Shown: positions 24,270 through 34,690, numbered from the stretch's first letter. The stretch: 64,000 nt of DNA from an uncultured Bacteroidales bacterium (GCA_902775375.1 CACYLU010000002.1:1-64000); one strand, 5' to 3'. Numbers and translations are program-made. The notes: generated from the letters alone by a model not told the origin.

Positions 24270-24971
24270 ATGATTTATTCAACTGAAGTTAAGAACATGT
24301 GTAGCGTCGCTAAAGGCGCTTACCACGGTCCTGCTCCAATACCAGAGGAAGGTAAGTGGATTCAGGCTAAAGAGATCAAAGACATCTCAGGTTACACTCA
24401 TGGTATTGGCTGGTGCGCACCTCAGCAGGGTGCTTGCAAGCTGAGCTTGAACGTGAAGGACGGTGTTATTCAGGAAGCATTGGTAGAGACCATCGGTTGC
24501 ACCGGTATGACTCACTCAGCTGCTATGGCCAGCGAGATCCTGCCTGGCAAGACCATCCTCGAGGCACTGAATACCGACCTCGTTTGCGATGCTATTAACA
24601 CCGCTATGCGTGAGCTCTTCCTGCAGATTGTCTATGGCCGTACACAGAGTGCTTTCTCTGAGGGTGGTCTGGCTATCGGTGCTGGTCTGGAAGACCTCGG
24701 CAAAGGCCTGCGTTCACAAACTGGTACCCTGTATGGTACAGTAGCTAAGGGTACTCGTTATCTTGAACTTACTGAGGGTTACATCACCAAGCAGTTCCTC
24801 GATGAGAACAACGAGGTTTGCGGTTACGAATATGTACACCTTGGCAAGATGATGGAAGCTATCAAGAATGGCATGGATGCTAATGAGGCTATCAAGAAGT
24901 TCACCGGCTCATACGGTCGTACAACCGAAGAGCAGGGCGCAGTAAAGGCTATTGATCCACGTAAAGAATAA
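24270..24971 (+). CDS. NifU-like iron-sulfur cluster assembly scaffold protein
   Basis: A 233-residue protein of the group annotated as iron-sulfur assembly scaffold that pairs with GGGtGRT proteins. Conserved features: SGYTHGIGWCAPQQGACKL near residue 40, ETIGCTGMTHSAAMASEI near residue 74, and VCDAINTAMRELFLQIVYG; two conserved cysteines lie in the IscU-like fold. The exact cluster and client are unknown. It lies 12 bases before the GGGtGRT gene with a good AGGAGG site between, a pairing conserved in anaerobes, and has its own promoter. Confidence 0.88.
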   Translation: MIYSTEVKNMCSVAKGAYHGPAPIPEEGKWIQAKEIKDISGYTHGIGWCAPQQGACKLSLNVKDGVIQEALVETIGCTGMTHSAAMASEILPGKTILEALNTDLVCDAINTAMRELFLQIVYGRTQSAFSEGGLAIGAGLEDLGKGLRSQTGTLYGTVAKGTRYLELTEGYITKQFLDENNEVCGYEYVHLGKMMEAIKNGMDANEAIKKFTGSYGRTTEEQGAVKAIDPRKE

Positions 24972-24983
24972 GGAGGAACGACG

Positions 24984-26000
24984 ATGATTAGAAAAGTACA
25001 GTTTGAGAGTCAGGAACGCCGTATCAACCAAGTTCTTGCAGCTCTGAAGGAGAATGGCATCAACAGTATTGAAGAGGCCAACGAGATTTGTGAAAAGGCT
25101 GGTGTTGACCCATATCTGATGTGCGAGGAAACACAGCGTATTTGCTTTGAGAATGCCAAGTGGGCATATGTTTGTGGTGCTGCTATCGCTATCAAGAAAG
25201 GTGTAAAGACTGCTGCTGATGCTGCCGAGGCTATCGGTATTGGTCTGCAGAGCTTCTGCATCCCTGGTTCTGTGGCTGACGACCGTAAGGTAGGTATTGG
25301 TCATGGTAACCTGGCTGCTCGTCTGCTGCGTGAGGAGACTGAGTGCTTCGCTTTCTTGGCTGGTCACGAGAGCTTTGCTGCTGCTGAGGGTGCAATCAAG
25401 ATTGCTGAAATGGCTAACAAGGTGCGCAAGAAACCTCTTCGCGTAATCCTGAATGGTCTGGGAAAAGATGCTGCACAGATCATCAGCCGTATCAATGGCT
25501 TTACTTATGTTCAGACTCAGTTTGACTACTTTACTTCTGAACTGAAGATTGTTCGTGAGGTTCCTTATGGCAACAATCCAAGTCGTCTGAAGGTAAAGTG
25601 CTATGGCGCTGACGATGTTCGCGAGGGTGTAGCTATCCTGTGGCATGAGAATGTTGACGTGTCTATCACCGGTAACTCTACCAACCCAACTCGCTTCCAG
25701 CATCCAGTAGCTGGTACTTACAAGAAGGAGCGTGTATTGGCTGGTAAGCCTTACTTCTCAGTAGCTTCTGGTGGTGGTACAGGTCGTACCTTGCACCCAG
25801 ATAACATGGCTGCTGGTCCTGCTTCTTACGGTATGACTGATACACTGGGTCGTATGCATTCAGATGCTCAGTTTGCAGGTTCTTCTTCTGTTCCTGCTCA
25901 CGTTGAGATGATGGGATTCTTGGGTATTGGTAATAACCCAATGGTAGGTGCAACTGTGGCTATCGCTGTTGCTATCGACCTTGCTTTGAACAAGAAATAA
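24984..26000 (+). CDS. GGGtGRT family protein
   Basis: A 338-residue cytoplasmic protein. The eponymous motif SGGGTGRTLHPDN is near residue 264, followed by SYGMTDTLGRMHSDAQFAG and MGFLGIGNNPMVGATVAIAV. The family is widespread in anaerobes and nearly always next to the NifU-like gene; its reaction is unknown, with iron-sulfur cluster handling inferred from that partner. Codon use is strongly biased (GCT, GGT, CGT), as in highly expressed genes of this genome. A strong terminator follows. Confidence 0.9.
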   Translation: MIRKVQFESQERRINQVLAALKENGINSIEEANEICEKAGVDPYLMCEETQRICFENAKWAYVCGAAIAIKKGVKTAADAAEAIGIGLQSFCIPGSVADDRKVGIGHGNLAARLLREETECFAFLAGHESFAAAEGAIKIAEMANKVRKKPLRVILNGLGKDAAQIISRINGFTYVQTQFDYFTSELKIVREVPYGNNPSRLKVKCYGADDVREGVAILWHENVDVSITGNSTNPTRFQHPVAGTYKKERVLAGKPYFSVASGGGTGRTLHPDNMAAGPASYGMTDTLGRMHSDAQFAGSSSVPAHVEMMGFLGIGNNPMVGATVAIAVAIDLALNKK

Positions 26001-26045
26001 TTAGTTTTTCTTTCATATTTGATCAGTTTTTTTGCTGATGTTTTA

Positions 26046-26070
26046 GGGCTGCAGTGATGCAGCCCTTTTT
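26046..26070 (+). terminator. terminator after GGGtGRT gene
   Basis: GGGCTGCA-GTGA-TGCAGCCC followed by five T, next to the end of the opposing uvrD gene. Confidence 0.85.
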
Positions 26071-26074
26071 CTTA

Positions 26075-28531
26075 TTAAATGATTTTGAAGCGGGCAAAGC
26101 GAAGGAGAAGCTGCTTCTGTCCAGCATGAAGGAAGGAAATGGTGGCCTTGGCATTATCGCCAGTACCTTCTACCTTAATCACCTCACCAATGCCGAAGCG
26201 TTCATGCTGGATCTTCTGACCCACCTGTAGAGTGGATAGGGAAGAGGAAGCTCCACCTGACTTAGGACTGACGAGGGTGCTGTTGACACGCTTGAAACGA
26301 GCAGGGGGTATATTTCCTGTTTGCGATGGTGTAGAGCCTATGCCTGCTGTACCTAGGCTTGTGCTGCTTGGTCGTATGCTGGAAGGACCTGTTGCACGAA
26401 TTTTTGTGTGAGGTACGACAGGTTTGGGCTTAGGTGATTCTTCTTGCCAGTATCGCTGGGCAGAAGAGGTGTGCAGACGGTCGATATACTCCTCGCCAGG
26501 TACATAATCCCAGCGCCCAAAAGAGTTGGAGCGAGGATAAGCAGGACGGGAGAAATCGGGAGACTGCTTATCGATGTGCAAATACTGCGGATCAATGTCA
26601 CGAAGGAAACGGCTCGGGCTGCAGAATTCCATCTTGCCATAGCGGAAACGTGACTTGGCATAGCTGAGGAAGCAATGCTGCTCGGCACGGGTCAATGCCA
26701 CATAGAACAAACGACGTTCCTCCTCGAGGCCCTTGACACTGTTGCTGCACATCGGACTAGGGAAGAGGTTCTCTTCCATGCCCACCACGAACACAGTGCC
26801 AAACTCCAAGCCCTTGGCGGAGTGGATGGTCATGATGGTTACCTTGGCACCATCATCGCCATCATCGCTGTCGAGGTCAGTGAGTAATGATACCTCACTG
26901 AGGTAGTCGGTCAGGTAGATATGCTCGTTATCCTCCTCACGATGTGTCTGTGTAAAGTCCTGTAAGCCATTCACCAGTTCCTCGATATTTTCCTGACGAC
27001 TCATATTCTCTGCCGTGCGGTCCTGCATCAACTCACTCATGATGCCAGATGCCTTGATAATGGCCGTACCCAGTTCGTAGGCATCGATAGTAGTGGCTTG
27101 CTCGATAAAACCATTGATGAGGGTGCGGAAGCCCTCTAGCTTTGCCAGTGTGCCTTTATTTACATTCAATCCGTAGACTGTAGGTTGGGAAATCACCTCC
27201 CATAGGCTCACACCATGTTGCGTGGCAGTGCCGATGATCTTGCCTACAGTGGTGTCGCCAATGCCTCGGGTAGGGTAGTTGATGATGCGCTTGAATGCTT
27301 CCTCATCGTTGGGGTTGACCACCAAGCGGAAATAGGCAATCACATCTTTCACCTCCTTGCGTTGATAGAACGATAGACCGCCATATACACGGTAGGGGAT
27401 ATTCTTCTTTCGCATCACCTCCTCGAAGATACGGCTCTGGGCATTGGTGCGGTAGAGAATGGCTATTTCATTGTAGGGCACTTGCTCACGTCTGTGTAGT
27501 TTAGTGATTTGGTTGGCCACAATATCACCTTCTTCTACATCGCTGTAGGCTTCGGTTACCTGTATATTCTCGCCTTGTTCCTTCTCGGAGAATACATCCT
27601 TGTGGATCTGTCTTTGGTTTTTGGAAATCAAACTGTTGGCTGCTTCAACGATGGTCTGTGTGGAACGGTAGTTCTGTTCCAATTTGAATATCTGTGCACC
27701 ATTGAATTGCTTGGTGAAGTTGAGGATATTGTCTATCTCTGCCCCACGAAATGAGTAGATGCTCTGGGCATCGTCGCCCACCACACATACACGCTGGTGC
27801 TGTGCAGCCAGTTGCAGTACGATACAGTGCTGGGCATAATTGGTGTCTTGGTATTCATCCACCAGAATATACTTGAATTGCTGCTGGTATTTCGCCAGTA
27901 CGTCGGGATGTCCCTTAAATAATAGATAGGTGTAGAAGAGCAGGTCGTCAAAGTCCATGGCATTGGCCTGTCGGCATCTGTTCCAATAACGACGGTAAAT
28001 CTCTCCAGTCTGTGGTATCTTGGCGTCACGGTCGGCTTCTATCAGGTCGTAGCTGTCGAGGTACTGCTGGGGTGTTACCAAACGGTTCTTTGCACTGGAT
28101 ATACGTTCTTCTATCAGTCCGGGCTTGTAGACTTTCTCGTCCAGGTCCATCTCCTTGATGATAGCCTTGATCAAACTTTTACTGTCGGAAGCATCATAAA
28201 CAGTGAAGTTGGCGTTGAAACCGATGCGTTCGTGCTCGTAATGGAGGATACGAAGGAAGATGGAGTGGAAGGTGCCCATCCACAGGTATTGAGCTCTTTT
28301 TACACCTACCTGCTTGGCTATGCGCTCTTTCATCTCTCTTGCAGCCTTGTTGGTGAAGGTAAGGGCGAGAATGTTCCAGGGATCGTATTCTTGCTCCTCA
28401 AGCAGATAGGCTATCTTGTAGGTCAGCACGCGTGTCTTGCCAGATCCGGCACCAGCTATGACCAGTGACGGACCGTCGCAGTATTGCACGGCTTTGCGTT
28501 GTCCTTCGTTTAGCTCTTTCTCAAAATCCAT
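26075..28531 (-). CDS. UvrD/PcrA-type ATP-dependent DNA helicase
   Basis: A superfamily 1A 3'-5' helicase of 818 residues used in repair and removal of proteins from DNA. The ATG at 28531 (MDFEKELNEGQRKAV) is chosen over an upstream TTG that falls in the promoter. Motifs: AGAGSGKTRVLTYKI (Walker A), DEYQDTN (Walker B), VGDDAQSIYSFRGA, EQNYRSTQTI, TIHSAKGLEF and YVALTRA. The last 150 residues are low-complexity and end in a small domain (GQKIQHERFGIGEVIKVEG), as in PcrA. A TATCTTTG box (28557-28550, minus strand) lies just upstream. Confidence 0.95.
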   Translation of the reverse strand: MDFEKELNEGQRKAVQYCDGPSLVIAGAGSGKTRVLTYKIAYLLEEQEYDPWNILALTFTNKAAREMKERIAKQVGVKRAQYLWMGTFHSIFLRILHYEHERIGFNANFTVYDASDSKSLIKAIIKEMDLDEKVYKPGLIEERISSAKNRLVTPQQYLDSYDLIEADRDAKIPQTGEIYRRYWNRCRQANAMDFDDLLFYTYLLFKGHPDVLAKYQQQFKYILVDEYQDTNYAQHCIVLQLAAQHQRVCVVGDDAQSIYSFRGAEIDNILNFTKQFNGAQIFKLEQNYRSTQTIVEAANSLISKNQRQIHKDVFSEKEQGENIQVTEAYSDVEEGDIVANQITKLHRREQVPYNEIAILYRTNAQSRIFEEVMRKKNIPYRVYGGLSFYQRKEVKDVIAYFRLVVNPNDEEAFKRIINYPTRGIGDTTVGKIIGTATQHGVSLWEVISQPTVYGLNVNKGTLAKLEGFRTLINGFIEQATTIDAYELGTAIIKASGIMSELMQDRTAENMSRQENIEELVNGLQDFTQTHREEDNEHIYLTDYLSEVSLLTDLDSDDGDDGAKVTIMTIHSAKGLEFGTVFVVGMEENLFPSPMCSNSVKGLEEERRLFYVALTRAEQHCFLSYAKSRFRYGKMEFCSPSRFLRDIDPQYLHIDKQSPDFSRPAYPRSNSFGRWDYVPGEEYIDRLHTSSAQRYWQEESPKPKPVVPHTKIRATGPSSIRPSSTSLGTAGIGSTPSQTGNIPPARFKRVNSTLVSPKSGGASSSLSTLQVGQKIQHERFGIGEVIKVEGTGDNAKATISFLHAGQKQLLLRFARFKII

Positions 28532-28641
28532 CTTCTTTGTTTTATTTTGCAAAGATACAAAAATAAACCACTTCTCTCTTTCATGTGAGAAAATAAAATT
28601 GTATCTTTACACTCTTGAAAAAGTCAAATCTAATCAACGAT

Positions 28642-29709
28642 ATGGAAAACAGAAGTTTAGTGACCATTGCCGACTACTCGAAAGAGAAGATTCTCTATAT
28701 GTTGGAAATGGCCAAGGAATTTGAGGCGCATCCCAACCGCCATCTGCTTTACGGAAAGGTAGTCGCTACCTTGTTTTTCGAACCTTCTACACGTACTCGT
28801 CTGAGTTTTGAAACAGCCGCCAACCGTCTTGGTGCTCGTGTGATAGGTTTCAGTGACCCTATGTCAACAAGCTCGAGCAAAGGCGAGACGCTGAACGACA
28901 CTATTAAGATGGTGAGCAACTATGCCGACATTATCGTTATGCGACACTATCTGGAGGGAGCAGCTCGCTATGCCAGTGAGGTGACCCATGTACCAGTAGT
29001 GAATGCAGGTGATGGTGCCCATCAGCATCCGTCGCAGACCATGCTTGACTTGTACTCTATCTTCAAGACTCAGGGTTCATTGGATAACTTGCAGATTTAC
29101 TTGGTGGGTGACCTGAAGTATGGCCGTACGGTGCACTCATTGATCCAGGCTATGCGCCACTTTAACCCTACGTTCCACTTTATTGCTCCTGATGAGTTGC
29201 GTATGCCTGAGGAGTATAAGATATACTGCCATGAGCATAATATCAAATATGTGGAACACAAGGACTTTACTGCAGAGAGCATTGCAGATGCAGATATCTT
29301 GTACATGACGCGTGTGCAGCGTGAGCGTTTCACTGACCTTGATGAGTATGAGCGTGTGAAGAATGTCTATATTTTGCGCAATGCTATGCTAGAGCATACC
29401 AAACCCAACCTGCGCATCTTACACCCGCTCCCTCGTGTCAACGAGATAGCTTATGATGTGGATACCAATGAGAAGGCTTATTATTTTCAACAGGCTCAGA
29501 ATGGTCTGTATGCTCGCGAGGCTATCCTCTGCGATGTGTTAGGTATCACATTGGATGAGGTAAAGGCTGACTCTTTGAAAATTGAGGCTACGGAAAAGGT
29601 GAGTGGGGCTGTGAAGAATATCACGGATGATCTGCCTGGTGCTATCAATAACTTAAAGGATAACATGGAGAAGTTTGTGAATTCTGTCAAGGATACATTT
29701 AACAAGTAA
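28642..29709 (+). CDS. pyrB: aspartate carbamoyltransferase catalytic subunit, with C-terminal extension
   Basis: Joins carbamoyl phosphate to aspartate in pyrimidine synthesis. From the ATG at 28642 (MENRSLVTI) the protein has 355 residues; a TTG 27 bases earlier lies on the likely transcript start. Carbamoyl-phosphate site [13 protein letters not shown], loop [18 protein letters not shown] and [11 protein letters not shown] are all present. The usual length is about 305-310 residues. Here an extra 45 or so residues ([18 protein letters not shown] to the end) form a predicted amphipathic helix. It lies 4 bases before pyrI, as in holoenzyme-forming species. Confidence 0.96.
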   Translation: MENRSLVTIADYSKEKILYMLEMAKEFEAHPNRHLLYGKVVATLFFEPSTRTRLSFETAANRLGARVIGFSDPMSTSSSKGETLNDTIKMVSNYADIIVMRHYLEGAARYASEVTHVPVVNAGDGAHQHPSQTMLDLYSIFKTQGSLDNLQIYLVGDLKYGRTVHSLIQAMRHFNPTFHFIAPDELRMPEEYKIYCHEHNIKYVEHKDFTAESIADADILYMTRVQRERFTDLDEYERVKNVYILRNAMLEHTKPNLRILHPLPRVNEIAYDVDTNEKAYYFQQAQNGLYAREAILCDVLGITLDEVKADSLKIEATEKVSGAVKNITDDLPGAINNLKDNMEKFVNSVKDTFNK

Positions 29710-29713
29710 AGTC

Positions 29714-30175
29714 ATGAGAGAGAACAAAGAAGAAATGCAGGTGGCCGCACTGAAGAACGGCACTGTAATTGACCATATACCGAGTGATAAGCTTTTTACA
29801 GTGGTGTCATTGCTGGGTCTGAAACATCTGACCAACAATATCACCATTGGCAATAACCTCGACAGTAAGTTGTTGGGTAAGAAGGGTATCATCAAAATTG
29901 CTGACAAGTTTTTTACGGATGATGAAATCAACCGTATTGCTGTAGTAGCTCCTAATGTGCGTATGAACATCATTCGTGACTATGAAGTGGTGGAGAAGCG
30001 CCAGTTGCAATTGCCAGACGAACTGATTGGCATCGTGAAATGCTCTAACCAGAAGTGCATCACTAACAATGAGCCGATGCCTACTCGTTTCCATGTCATT
30101 GACAAGGATAATTGCGTGATTAAGTGCCATTACTGCGATAAGGAGCAGCATCGTGATGAAATTCATCTGGTATAA
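29714..30175 (+). CDS. pyrI: aspartate carbamoyltransferase regulatory subunit
   Basis: Binds ATP or CTP and tunes PyrB activity in the dodecameric enzyme. The 153-residue protein has the N-terminal nucleotide-binding domain ([13 protein letters not shown], then [18 protein letters not shown]). The zinc domain has four cysteines in KCSNQKC and KCHYCDKEQ. Length is normal. It is cotranscribed with pyrB. The palindromic element copy 2 begins 26 bases after its stop codon. Confidence 0.97.
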   Translation: MRENKEEMQVAALKNGTVIDHIPSDKLFTVVSLLGLKHLTNNITIGNNLDSKLLGKKGIIKIADKFFTDDEINRIAVVAPNVRMNIIRDYEVVEKRQLQLPDELIGIVKCSNQKCITNNEPMPTRFHVIDKDNCVIKCHYCDKEQHRDEIHLV

Positions 30176-30200
30176 CACTATGTATAACAACAATTGATAT

Positions 30201-30339
30201 AAAAGAGCTGATTCTCCGTGGCTAAAATTTCTTCGTTTTTACTATAAAAAGATAGACGTCCGCTTCGCGTACTTATTTGATTTTTTTATTTAACGTAAAA
30301 ACTTGAAATTTATTAACGCCTCTCCGCATAGGCTCTTTT
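30201..30339. other. imperfect palindromic element, copy 2 of 2
   Basis: A 139-base counterpart of the element at 1616-1756. The outer stem is AAAAGAGC (30201-30208) with GCTCTTTT (30332-30339). The inner stem GTTTTTAC (30235-30242) pairs with GTAAAAAC (30295-30302), and the tip holds CGCTTCGCG. Blocks shared with copy 1 include TTAACGTAAAAACTTGAAA and CGCATAGG. The third closing-stem pair is A-T here and G-C in copy 1. It lies between pyrI and a flavin reductase gene and could end pyrBI transcription or act as a structured RNA. Confidence 0.5.
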
Positions 30340-30357
30340 ATTATCAATCTGTTTTAT

Positions 30358-30936
30358 ATGTTATTTATGAGAGAGGACTGGAAACCAGGAACGTTGATTT
30401 ATCCATTACCTGCAGTGATGGTGAGTTGTGGCAGTACGCCACAAGAATACAACATCATTACGGTGGGGTGGACAGGTACGCTCTGCACCAATCCTCCTAT
30501 GTGCTACATCTCCGTACGACCTGAACGCCACTCTTACGGCATTATCAAACGAAATGGCGAGTTCGTCATCAACCTTACAAATGAACGCTTAGCTCGTGCC
30601 ACCGACTGGTGTGGTGTGCGCTCGGGCAAGGACTACAATAAATTTGCTGAAATGCACCTGACACCAGGTGAGTGCAAGGTGGTGAAGGCTCCCTTAATAG
30701 AGGAGTCGCCTGTTTGTATCGAATGCAAGGTGAAGGAGGTGGTGCCACTTGGCTCGCATGATATGTTCATTGCCGATGTGGTGAACGTAAGAATAGATAC
30801 ACAGTATCTTGACAATGAGACGGGGGCATTTGACATGGCATCGTTCAATCCTCTGGTCTATGTGCATGGTGGATACTATAGTCTGGGGCGCAAGATAGGA
30901 AAGTTTGGGTGGTCAGTGGAGAAAAAGAAAAAATAA
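30358..30936 (+). CDS. flavin reductase-like FMN-binding protein
   Basis: A 192-residue member of the flavin reductase-like (FMN-binding split barrel) family. Features: TLIYPLPAVMVSCGS near residue 13, NIITVGWTGTLCTNPPMCYIS near residue 31, ISVRPERHSYGIIKRNGEFVINL, and WCGVRSGKDYNKF. Members bind FMN and reduce flavins or small electron acceptors; the physiological substrate is unknown. The ATG at 30367 is an alternative start. It lies 19 bases after palindromic element copy 2, so that element may shape its leader. Confidence 0.9.
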   Translation: MLFMREDWKPGTLIYPLPAVMVSCGSTPQEYNIITVGWTGTLCTNPPMCYISVRPERHSYGIIKRNGEFVINLTNERLARATDWCGVRSGKDYNKFAEMHLTPGECKVVKAPLIEESPVCIECKVKEVVPLGSHDMFIADVVNVRIDTQYLDNETGAFDMASFNPLVYVHGGYYSLGRKIGKFGWSVEKKKK

Positions 30937-30946
30937 ATAGGTTTTT

Positions 30947-31113
30947 CTCTCATTAAATCGTAAATTTAGCTATGCTGAATTTACTAGCATTCGGAAAAGT
31001 GCAAATTTATTTGCCTTTTCTCTCATTTAATCGTAAATTTAACTATGTTGAATTTACTAGCATTCGGAAAAGTGCAAATTTATTTGCCTTTTCTCTCATT
31101 TAATCGTAAATTT
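30947..31113 (+). repeat. 73-bp tandem repeat before glyA
   Basis: Two full units of 73 bases and the start of a third (units begin at 30947, 31020 and 31093, each with CTCTCATT). Each carries the TTTG, 20 bases, TAAATTT promoter layout. Only the last copy ends in the full -7 box TAAATTTG; the earlier two read TAAATTTA. It looks like duplicated promoter DNA. Confidence 0.85.
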
Positions 31114-31114
31114 G
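31083..31114 (+). promoter_or_regulatory. Bacteroidetes promoter for glyA
   Basis: TTTG (31083-31086), 20 bases, TAAATTTG (31107-31114), giving a leader of about 45 bases before the ATG at 31163. Confidence 0.75.
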
Positions 31115-31162
31115 TGCCCAAATTAGAAAATAAGCTTATCATTTATTAATAAATAGCAAATC

Positions 31163-32443
31163 ATGAAAAGAGACGATTTGATTTTCAATCTGATTGAGCA
31201 AGAGCACCAACGTCAGCTGAAAGGCATGGAACTTATTGCTTCAGAGAACTTTGTGAGTGACCAGGTGATGCAGGCCATGGGTTCATGCATGACTAATAAG
31301 TATGCCGAGGGCTATCCGGGCAAGCGCTACTATGGCGGTTGTGAAGTGGTAGATCAGAGCGAGCAGATTGCTATCGACCGTGTGAAGGAACTGTTTGGCG
31401 CTGAATATGCGAATGTACAGCCTCACTCTGGTGCACAGGCTAACGCTGCTGTGTTGCTAGCAGTGCTGAACCCTGGTGATAAGTTCATGGGTCTGAACCT
31501 CGATATGGGTGGACACTTGTCACACGGTTCTGCTGTGAACACATCAGGCATCCTGTATCATCCCATTGCTTACAATCTGAACAAAGAGACAGGTCGTGTT
31601 GACTATGACGAGATGGAACGTCTGGCACTCCAAGAGAAGCCAAAGTTGATTATCGGTGGTGGCTCGGCTTATTCTCGTGAGTGGGACTATGCCCGTATGC
31701 GCAAGATTGCAGATGAGGTTGGGGCGTTACTGATGATTGACATGGCGCATCCTGCTGGCTTGATTGCTGCTGGTTTGCTTGATAATCCATTGAAGTATGC
31801 TCATATCGTCACTTCTACTACTCATAAGACTTTACGTGGTCCTCGTGGTGGTATCATCCTCTTGGGTAAGGACTTTGAGAATCCTTGGGGCCTGGCTACC
31901 AAGAAGGGTGAGATTAAGATGATGTCAACATTGCTTAATTCAGCTGTGTTCCCTGGACAGCAGGGTGGTCCGTTGGAGCATGTCATCGCTGCCAAGGCCG
32001 TAGCTTTTGGCGAAGCTCTGCAGCCTGAGTTCAAGGAATACCAGAAGCAGGTGAAGAAGAATGCTGCCGTACTGGCACAGGCACTCGTTGACCGTGGCTT
32101 CCACATCGTATCTGGTGGTACTGACAACCACTCTATGCTGGTGGATCTGCGTACCAAGTATCCTGACCTGACTGGTAAGGTGGCTGAAAAGGCACTGGTA
32201 GCTGCTGATATCACTGCCAACAAGAACATGGTGCCATTCGATTCTCGCAGTGCATTCCAGACCTCTGGTATTCGCTTGGGTACTCCTGCTATCACTACTC
32301 GTGGTGCTAAGGAAGACTTGATGTTAGAGATTGCTGAGTTGATCGAGACCGTATTGAATGCTCCTGAAGATGACGCTGTAATCGCTAAGGTTCGTGCGCA
32401 TGTGAACGAGACAATGGTGAAATACCCAATGTTTGCTTACTAA
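31163..32443 (+). CDS. glyA: serine hydroxymethyltransferase
   Basis: Interconverts serine and glycine while loading one-carbon units on tetrahydrofolate. The 426-residue pyridoxal-phosphate enzyme has [19 protein letters not shown] at the start, [28 protein letters not shown], and the cofactor lysine in [14 protein letters not shown] near residue 225. Length is normal. Transcribed alone from the duplicated promoter region, with a shared terminator before uvrB. Codon bias suggests high expression. Confidence 0.98.
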   Translation: MKRDDLIFNLIEQEHQRQLKGMELIASENFVSDQVMQAMGSCMTNKYAEGYPGKRYYGGCEVVDQSEQIAIDRVKELFGAEYANVQPHSGAQANAAVLLAVLNPGDKFMGLNLDMGGHLSHGSAVNTSGILYHPIAYNLNKETGRVDYDEMERLALQEKPKLIIGGGSAYSREWDYARMRKIADEVGALLMIDMAHPAGLIAAGLLDNPLKYAHIVTSTTHKTLRGPRGGIILLGKDFENPWGLATKKGEIKMMSTLLNSAVFPGQQGGPLEHVIAAKAVAFGEALQPEFKEYQKQVKKNAAVLAQALVDRGFHIVSGGTDNHSMLVDLRTKYPDLTGKVAEKALVAADITANKNMVPFDSRSAFQTSGIRLGTPAITTRGAKEDLMLEIAELIETVLNAPEDDAVIAKVRAHVNETMVKYPMFAY

Positions 32444-32466
32444 ACTTTAACCAACAAATAATAGCA

Positions 32467-32495
32467 AAAGGCTGCTCGTTCGAGCAGCCTTTTGT
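32467..32495. terminator. bidirectional terminator between glyA and uvrB
   Basis: AAAGGCTGCTCG-TT-CGAGCAGCCTTT, with A-run and T-run flanks on both strands. Confidence 0.85.
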
Positions 32496-32496
32496 T

Positions 32497-34569
32497 TTAA
32501 TCTGGAAAGCGTTGTTTGAGCAGATCTTCCATACGAAGTGCCTCGTCACGGTATTGTGCAGCTTCTATGAAGTCGAGCTTCTTGGCTGCCTGTCGCATGC
32601 GTTTCTTGGTCTGCTCGATGCTCTTTTCGAGCTGTTCACGTGACATGTACTGTACGATAGGATCGGCAGCTGCAGAAGTAGAACCCACCTGCTCGATATA
32701 AGGACGAGGAGCTGACAGTTCGGCACTGCGGTGACTAATAGTGGCTTTAGCCTCTGTGGTGGCTTCGATGTTGGATGCAAATACGTCGAGGTTCTTGCCT
32801 TTAACAATCTGACGGGGCGTGATGCCATGCTCCTGGTTGTAACGCAACTGCTTCTCACGCCTGCGGTTAGTCTCATCAATGGTCTGCTGCATGCTGTCAG
32901 TAATCTTGTCAGCATACATGATGACGAGTCCGTTGACATTACGGGCTGCACGACCAGCTGTCTGCGTAAGAGAGCGGTGAGAGCGTAGGAATCCTTCCTT
33001 GTCAGCATCGAGAATAGCTACCAGGGATACCTCAGGCAGGTCAAGTCCCTCACGCAACAGATTGACGCCAATCAGTACGTCGTACAGGCCTTCACGCAAG
33101 TCTGCCATAATCTTTACACGCTCCAAAGTATCTACATCACTGTGGATATAATTGCATCGAACGCCGTTGTTGAGCAGGTATTCAGTAAGCTCCTCAGCCA
33201 TACGCTTAGTGAGGGTGGTGACCAGTACTCGTTCCTGACGTTCAACACGTTGTTGTATCTCTTCCATCAGGTCGTCAACGGGGTTCTGCATGGAGCGCAC
33301 CTCTATCTTGGGATCCAGAAGGCCTGTAGGTCGGATAACCTGTTCTACCACGATACCTTCGCTTTGTTCCAGTTCGAAGTCTGCAGGTGTGGCACTAACA
33401 TAGATAACTTGGTGGGCCATCTCCATAAACTCGGGGAAGGTGAGGGGGCGGTTGTCCTTAGCTGCTGGTAAACGGAAACCATATTCTACCAGATTCTCCT
33501 TACGTGCCCTGTCGCCCCCGTACATTGCCTGTATCTGTGGCACGCTGACATGACTTTCGTCGATAACCATGAGATAATCTTTCGGGAAGAAGTCAAGCAA
33601 GCAGTAAGGACGAGTTCCTGCAGGGCGTCCATCGAAGTAACGGGAATAGTTCTCAATGCCTGAACAATGTCCTAGTTCACGTAGCATCTCCATGTCATAG
33701 GTAACACGTTCATAAATACGTTTTGCCTCTAACATTTTGCCTTGTTCTTCAAAGAATTGTACCTGTTTGTGCAAGTCGTCCTCTATCTCATGAATGGCTC
33801 TTAGTGTAGAGTCTTTGGTGGTCATGAAGAGGTTGGCAGGATAGATTTTATAGTCCTCGAACACACCAGTCGTGCGTCCTGTTATGGCATCTACCTCTTC
33901 AATGCTCTCTATTTCGTCACCCCAGAAGATGATGCGCAGGATATGGTCGGCATAGGCCAGGAAGATATCTACCGTATCGCCTTTGACACGGAAGTTGCCA
34001 CGGTTTAGTTCGAAGTCGTTGCGAACATAGAGGCTATCGACCAATTGACGCAAGAAGACGTTGCGACTGAACATAGAGCCACGCTTCACCTCGATAACGT
34101 TGTTATAGAAATCAGCAGGGTTCCCCATGCCATAAATACAGGATACAGAGGACACCACAATGACGTCGCTGCGACCGGAAAGAAGGGAGGACGTAGCAGC
34201 TAAACGAAGTTTATCAATCTCATCGTTGATGGCCAAGTCTTTCTCTATGTATGTATCAGTACTGGGCATGTAGGCCTCAGGCTGGTAATAGTCATAGTAG
34301 GATACATAGTATTCCACTGCGTTGTTGGGGAAGAAGCTCTTGAATTCACTATAGAGCTGGGCTGCCAGTGTCTTGTTGTGGCTGAGCACAAGTGTGGGTT
34401 TGTTGACGTTGGCGATGACATTGGCTATGGTAAATGTCTTGCCCGAGCCGGTAACACCCAATAGTGTCTGGGCAGGAACACCTGCTAAAACACCTTCCGT
34501 CAGTTGCTTGATGGCTTCTGGTTGGTCGCCCGTGGGCTGATAGGCTGATGTTAGTTCGAATTTATTCAT
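32497..34569 (-). CDS. uvrB: excinuclease ABC subunit B
   Basis: Damage-verifying helicase of nucleotide excision repair. The 690-residue protein has Walker [11 protein letters not shown] near residue 40, the beta-hairpin [21 protein letters not shown] (split over positions 92-112), MVIDESHVS (Walker B), and the helicase C motifs. The C-terminal UVR domain [20 protein letters not shown] binds UvrC/UvrA. Length and order are normal. UvrA and UvrC are not in the window. Confidence 0.98.
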   Translation of the reverse strand: MNKFELTSAYQPTGDQPEAIKQLTEGVLAGVPAQTLLGVTGSGKTFTIANVIANVNKPTLVLSHNKTLAAQLYSEFKSFFPNNAVEYYVSYYDYYQPEAYMPSTDTYIEKDLAINDEIDKLRLAATSSLLSGRSDVIVVSSVSCIYGMGNPADFYNNVIEVKRGSMFSRNVFLRQLVDSLYVRNDFELNRGNFRVKGDTVDIFLAYADHILRIIFWGDEIESIEEVDAITGRTTGVFEDYKIYPANLFMTTKDSTLRAIHEIEDDLHKQVQFFEEQGKMLEAKRIYERVTYDMEMLRELGHCSGIENYSRYFDGRPAGTRPYCLLDFFPKDYLMVIDESHVSVPQIQAMYGGDRARKENLVEYGFRLPAAKDNRPLTFPEFMEMAHQVIYVSATPADFELEQSEGIVVEQVIRPTGLLDPKIEVRSMQNPVDDLMEEIQQRVERQERVLVTTLTKRMAEELTEYLLNNGVRCNYIHSDVDTLERVKIMADLREGLYDVLIGVNLLREGLDLPEVSLVAILDADKEGFLRSHRSLTQTAGRAARNVNGLVIMYADKITDSMQQTIDETNRRREKQLRYNQEHGITPRQIVKGKNLDVFASNIEATTEAKATISHRSAELSAPRPYIEQVGSTSAAADPIVQYMSREQLEKSIEQTKKRMRQAAKKLDFIEAAQYRDEALRMEDLLKQRFPD

Positions 34570-34658
34570 TGAAGGTTTGAAATTAAATAAACGAAGATAA
34601 GAAACATGAATGGAATATGCAAGGATTTGCCTCTTTTTGTTTTTTTAATAGGTAAGTT

Positions 34659-34690
34659 TTTGCATTATTCATGGAATAATACTAACTTTG
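34659..34690 (+). promoter_or_regulatory. Bacteroidetes promoter for bamD-rpoZ operon
   Basis: TTTG (34659-34662), exactly 20 bases, TAACTTTG (34683-34690). Start near 34697, 32 bases before the bamD ATG. Confidence 0.75.

Noticed and set aside
30947-31113. Repeats before glyA as a CRISPR array
   Set aside because: The 73-bp units are contiguous without variable spacers, and no cas genes are nearby; they are promoter duplications.
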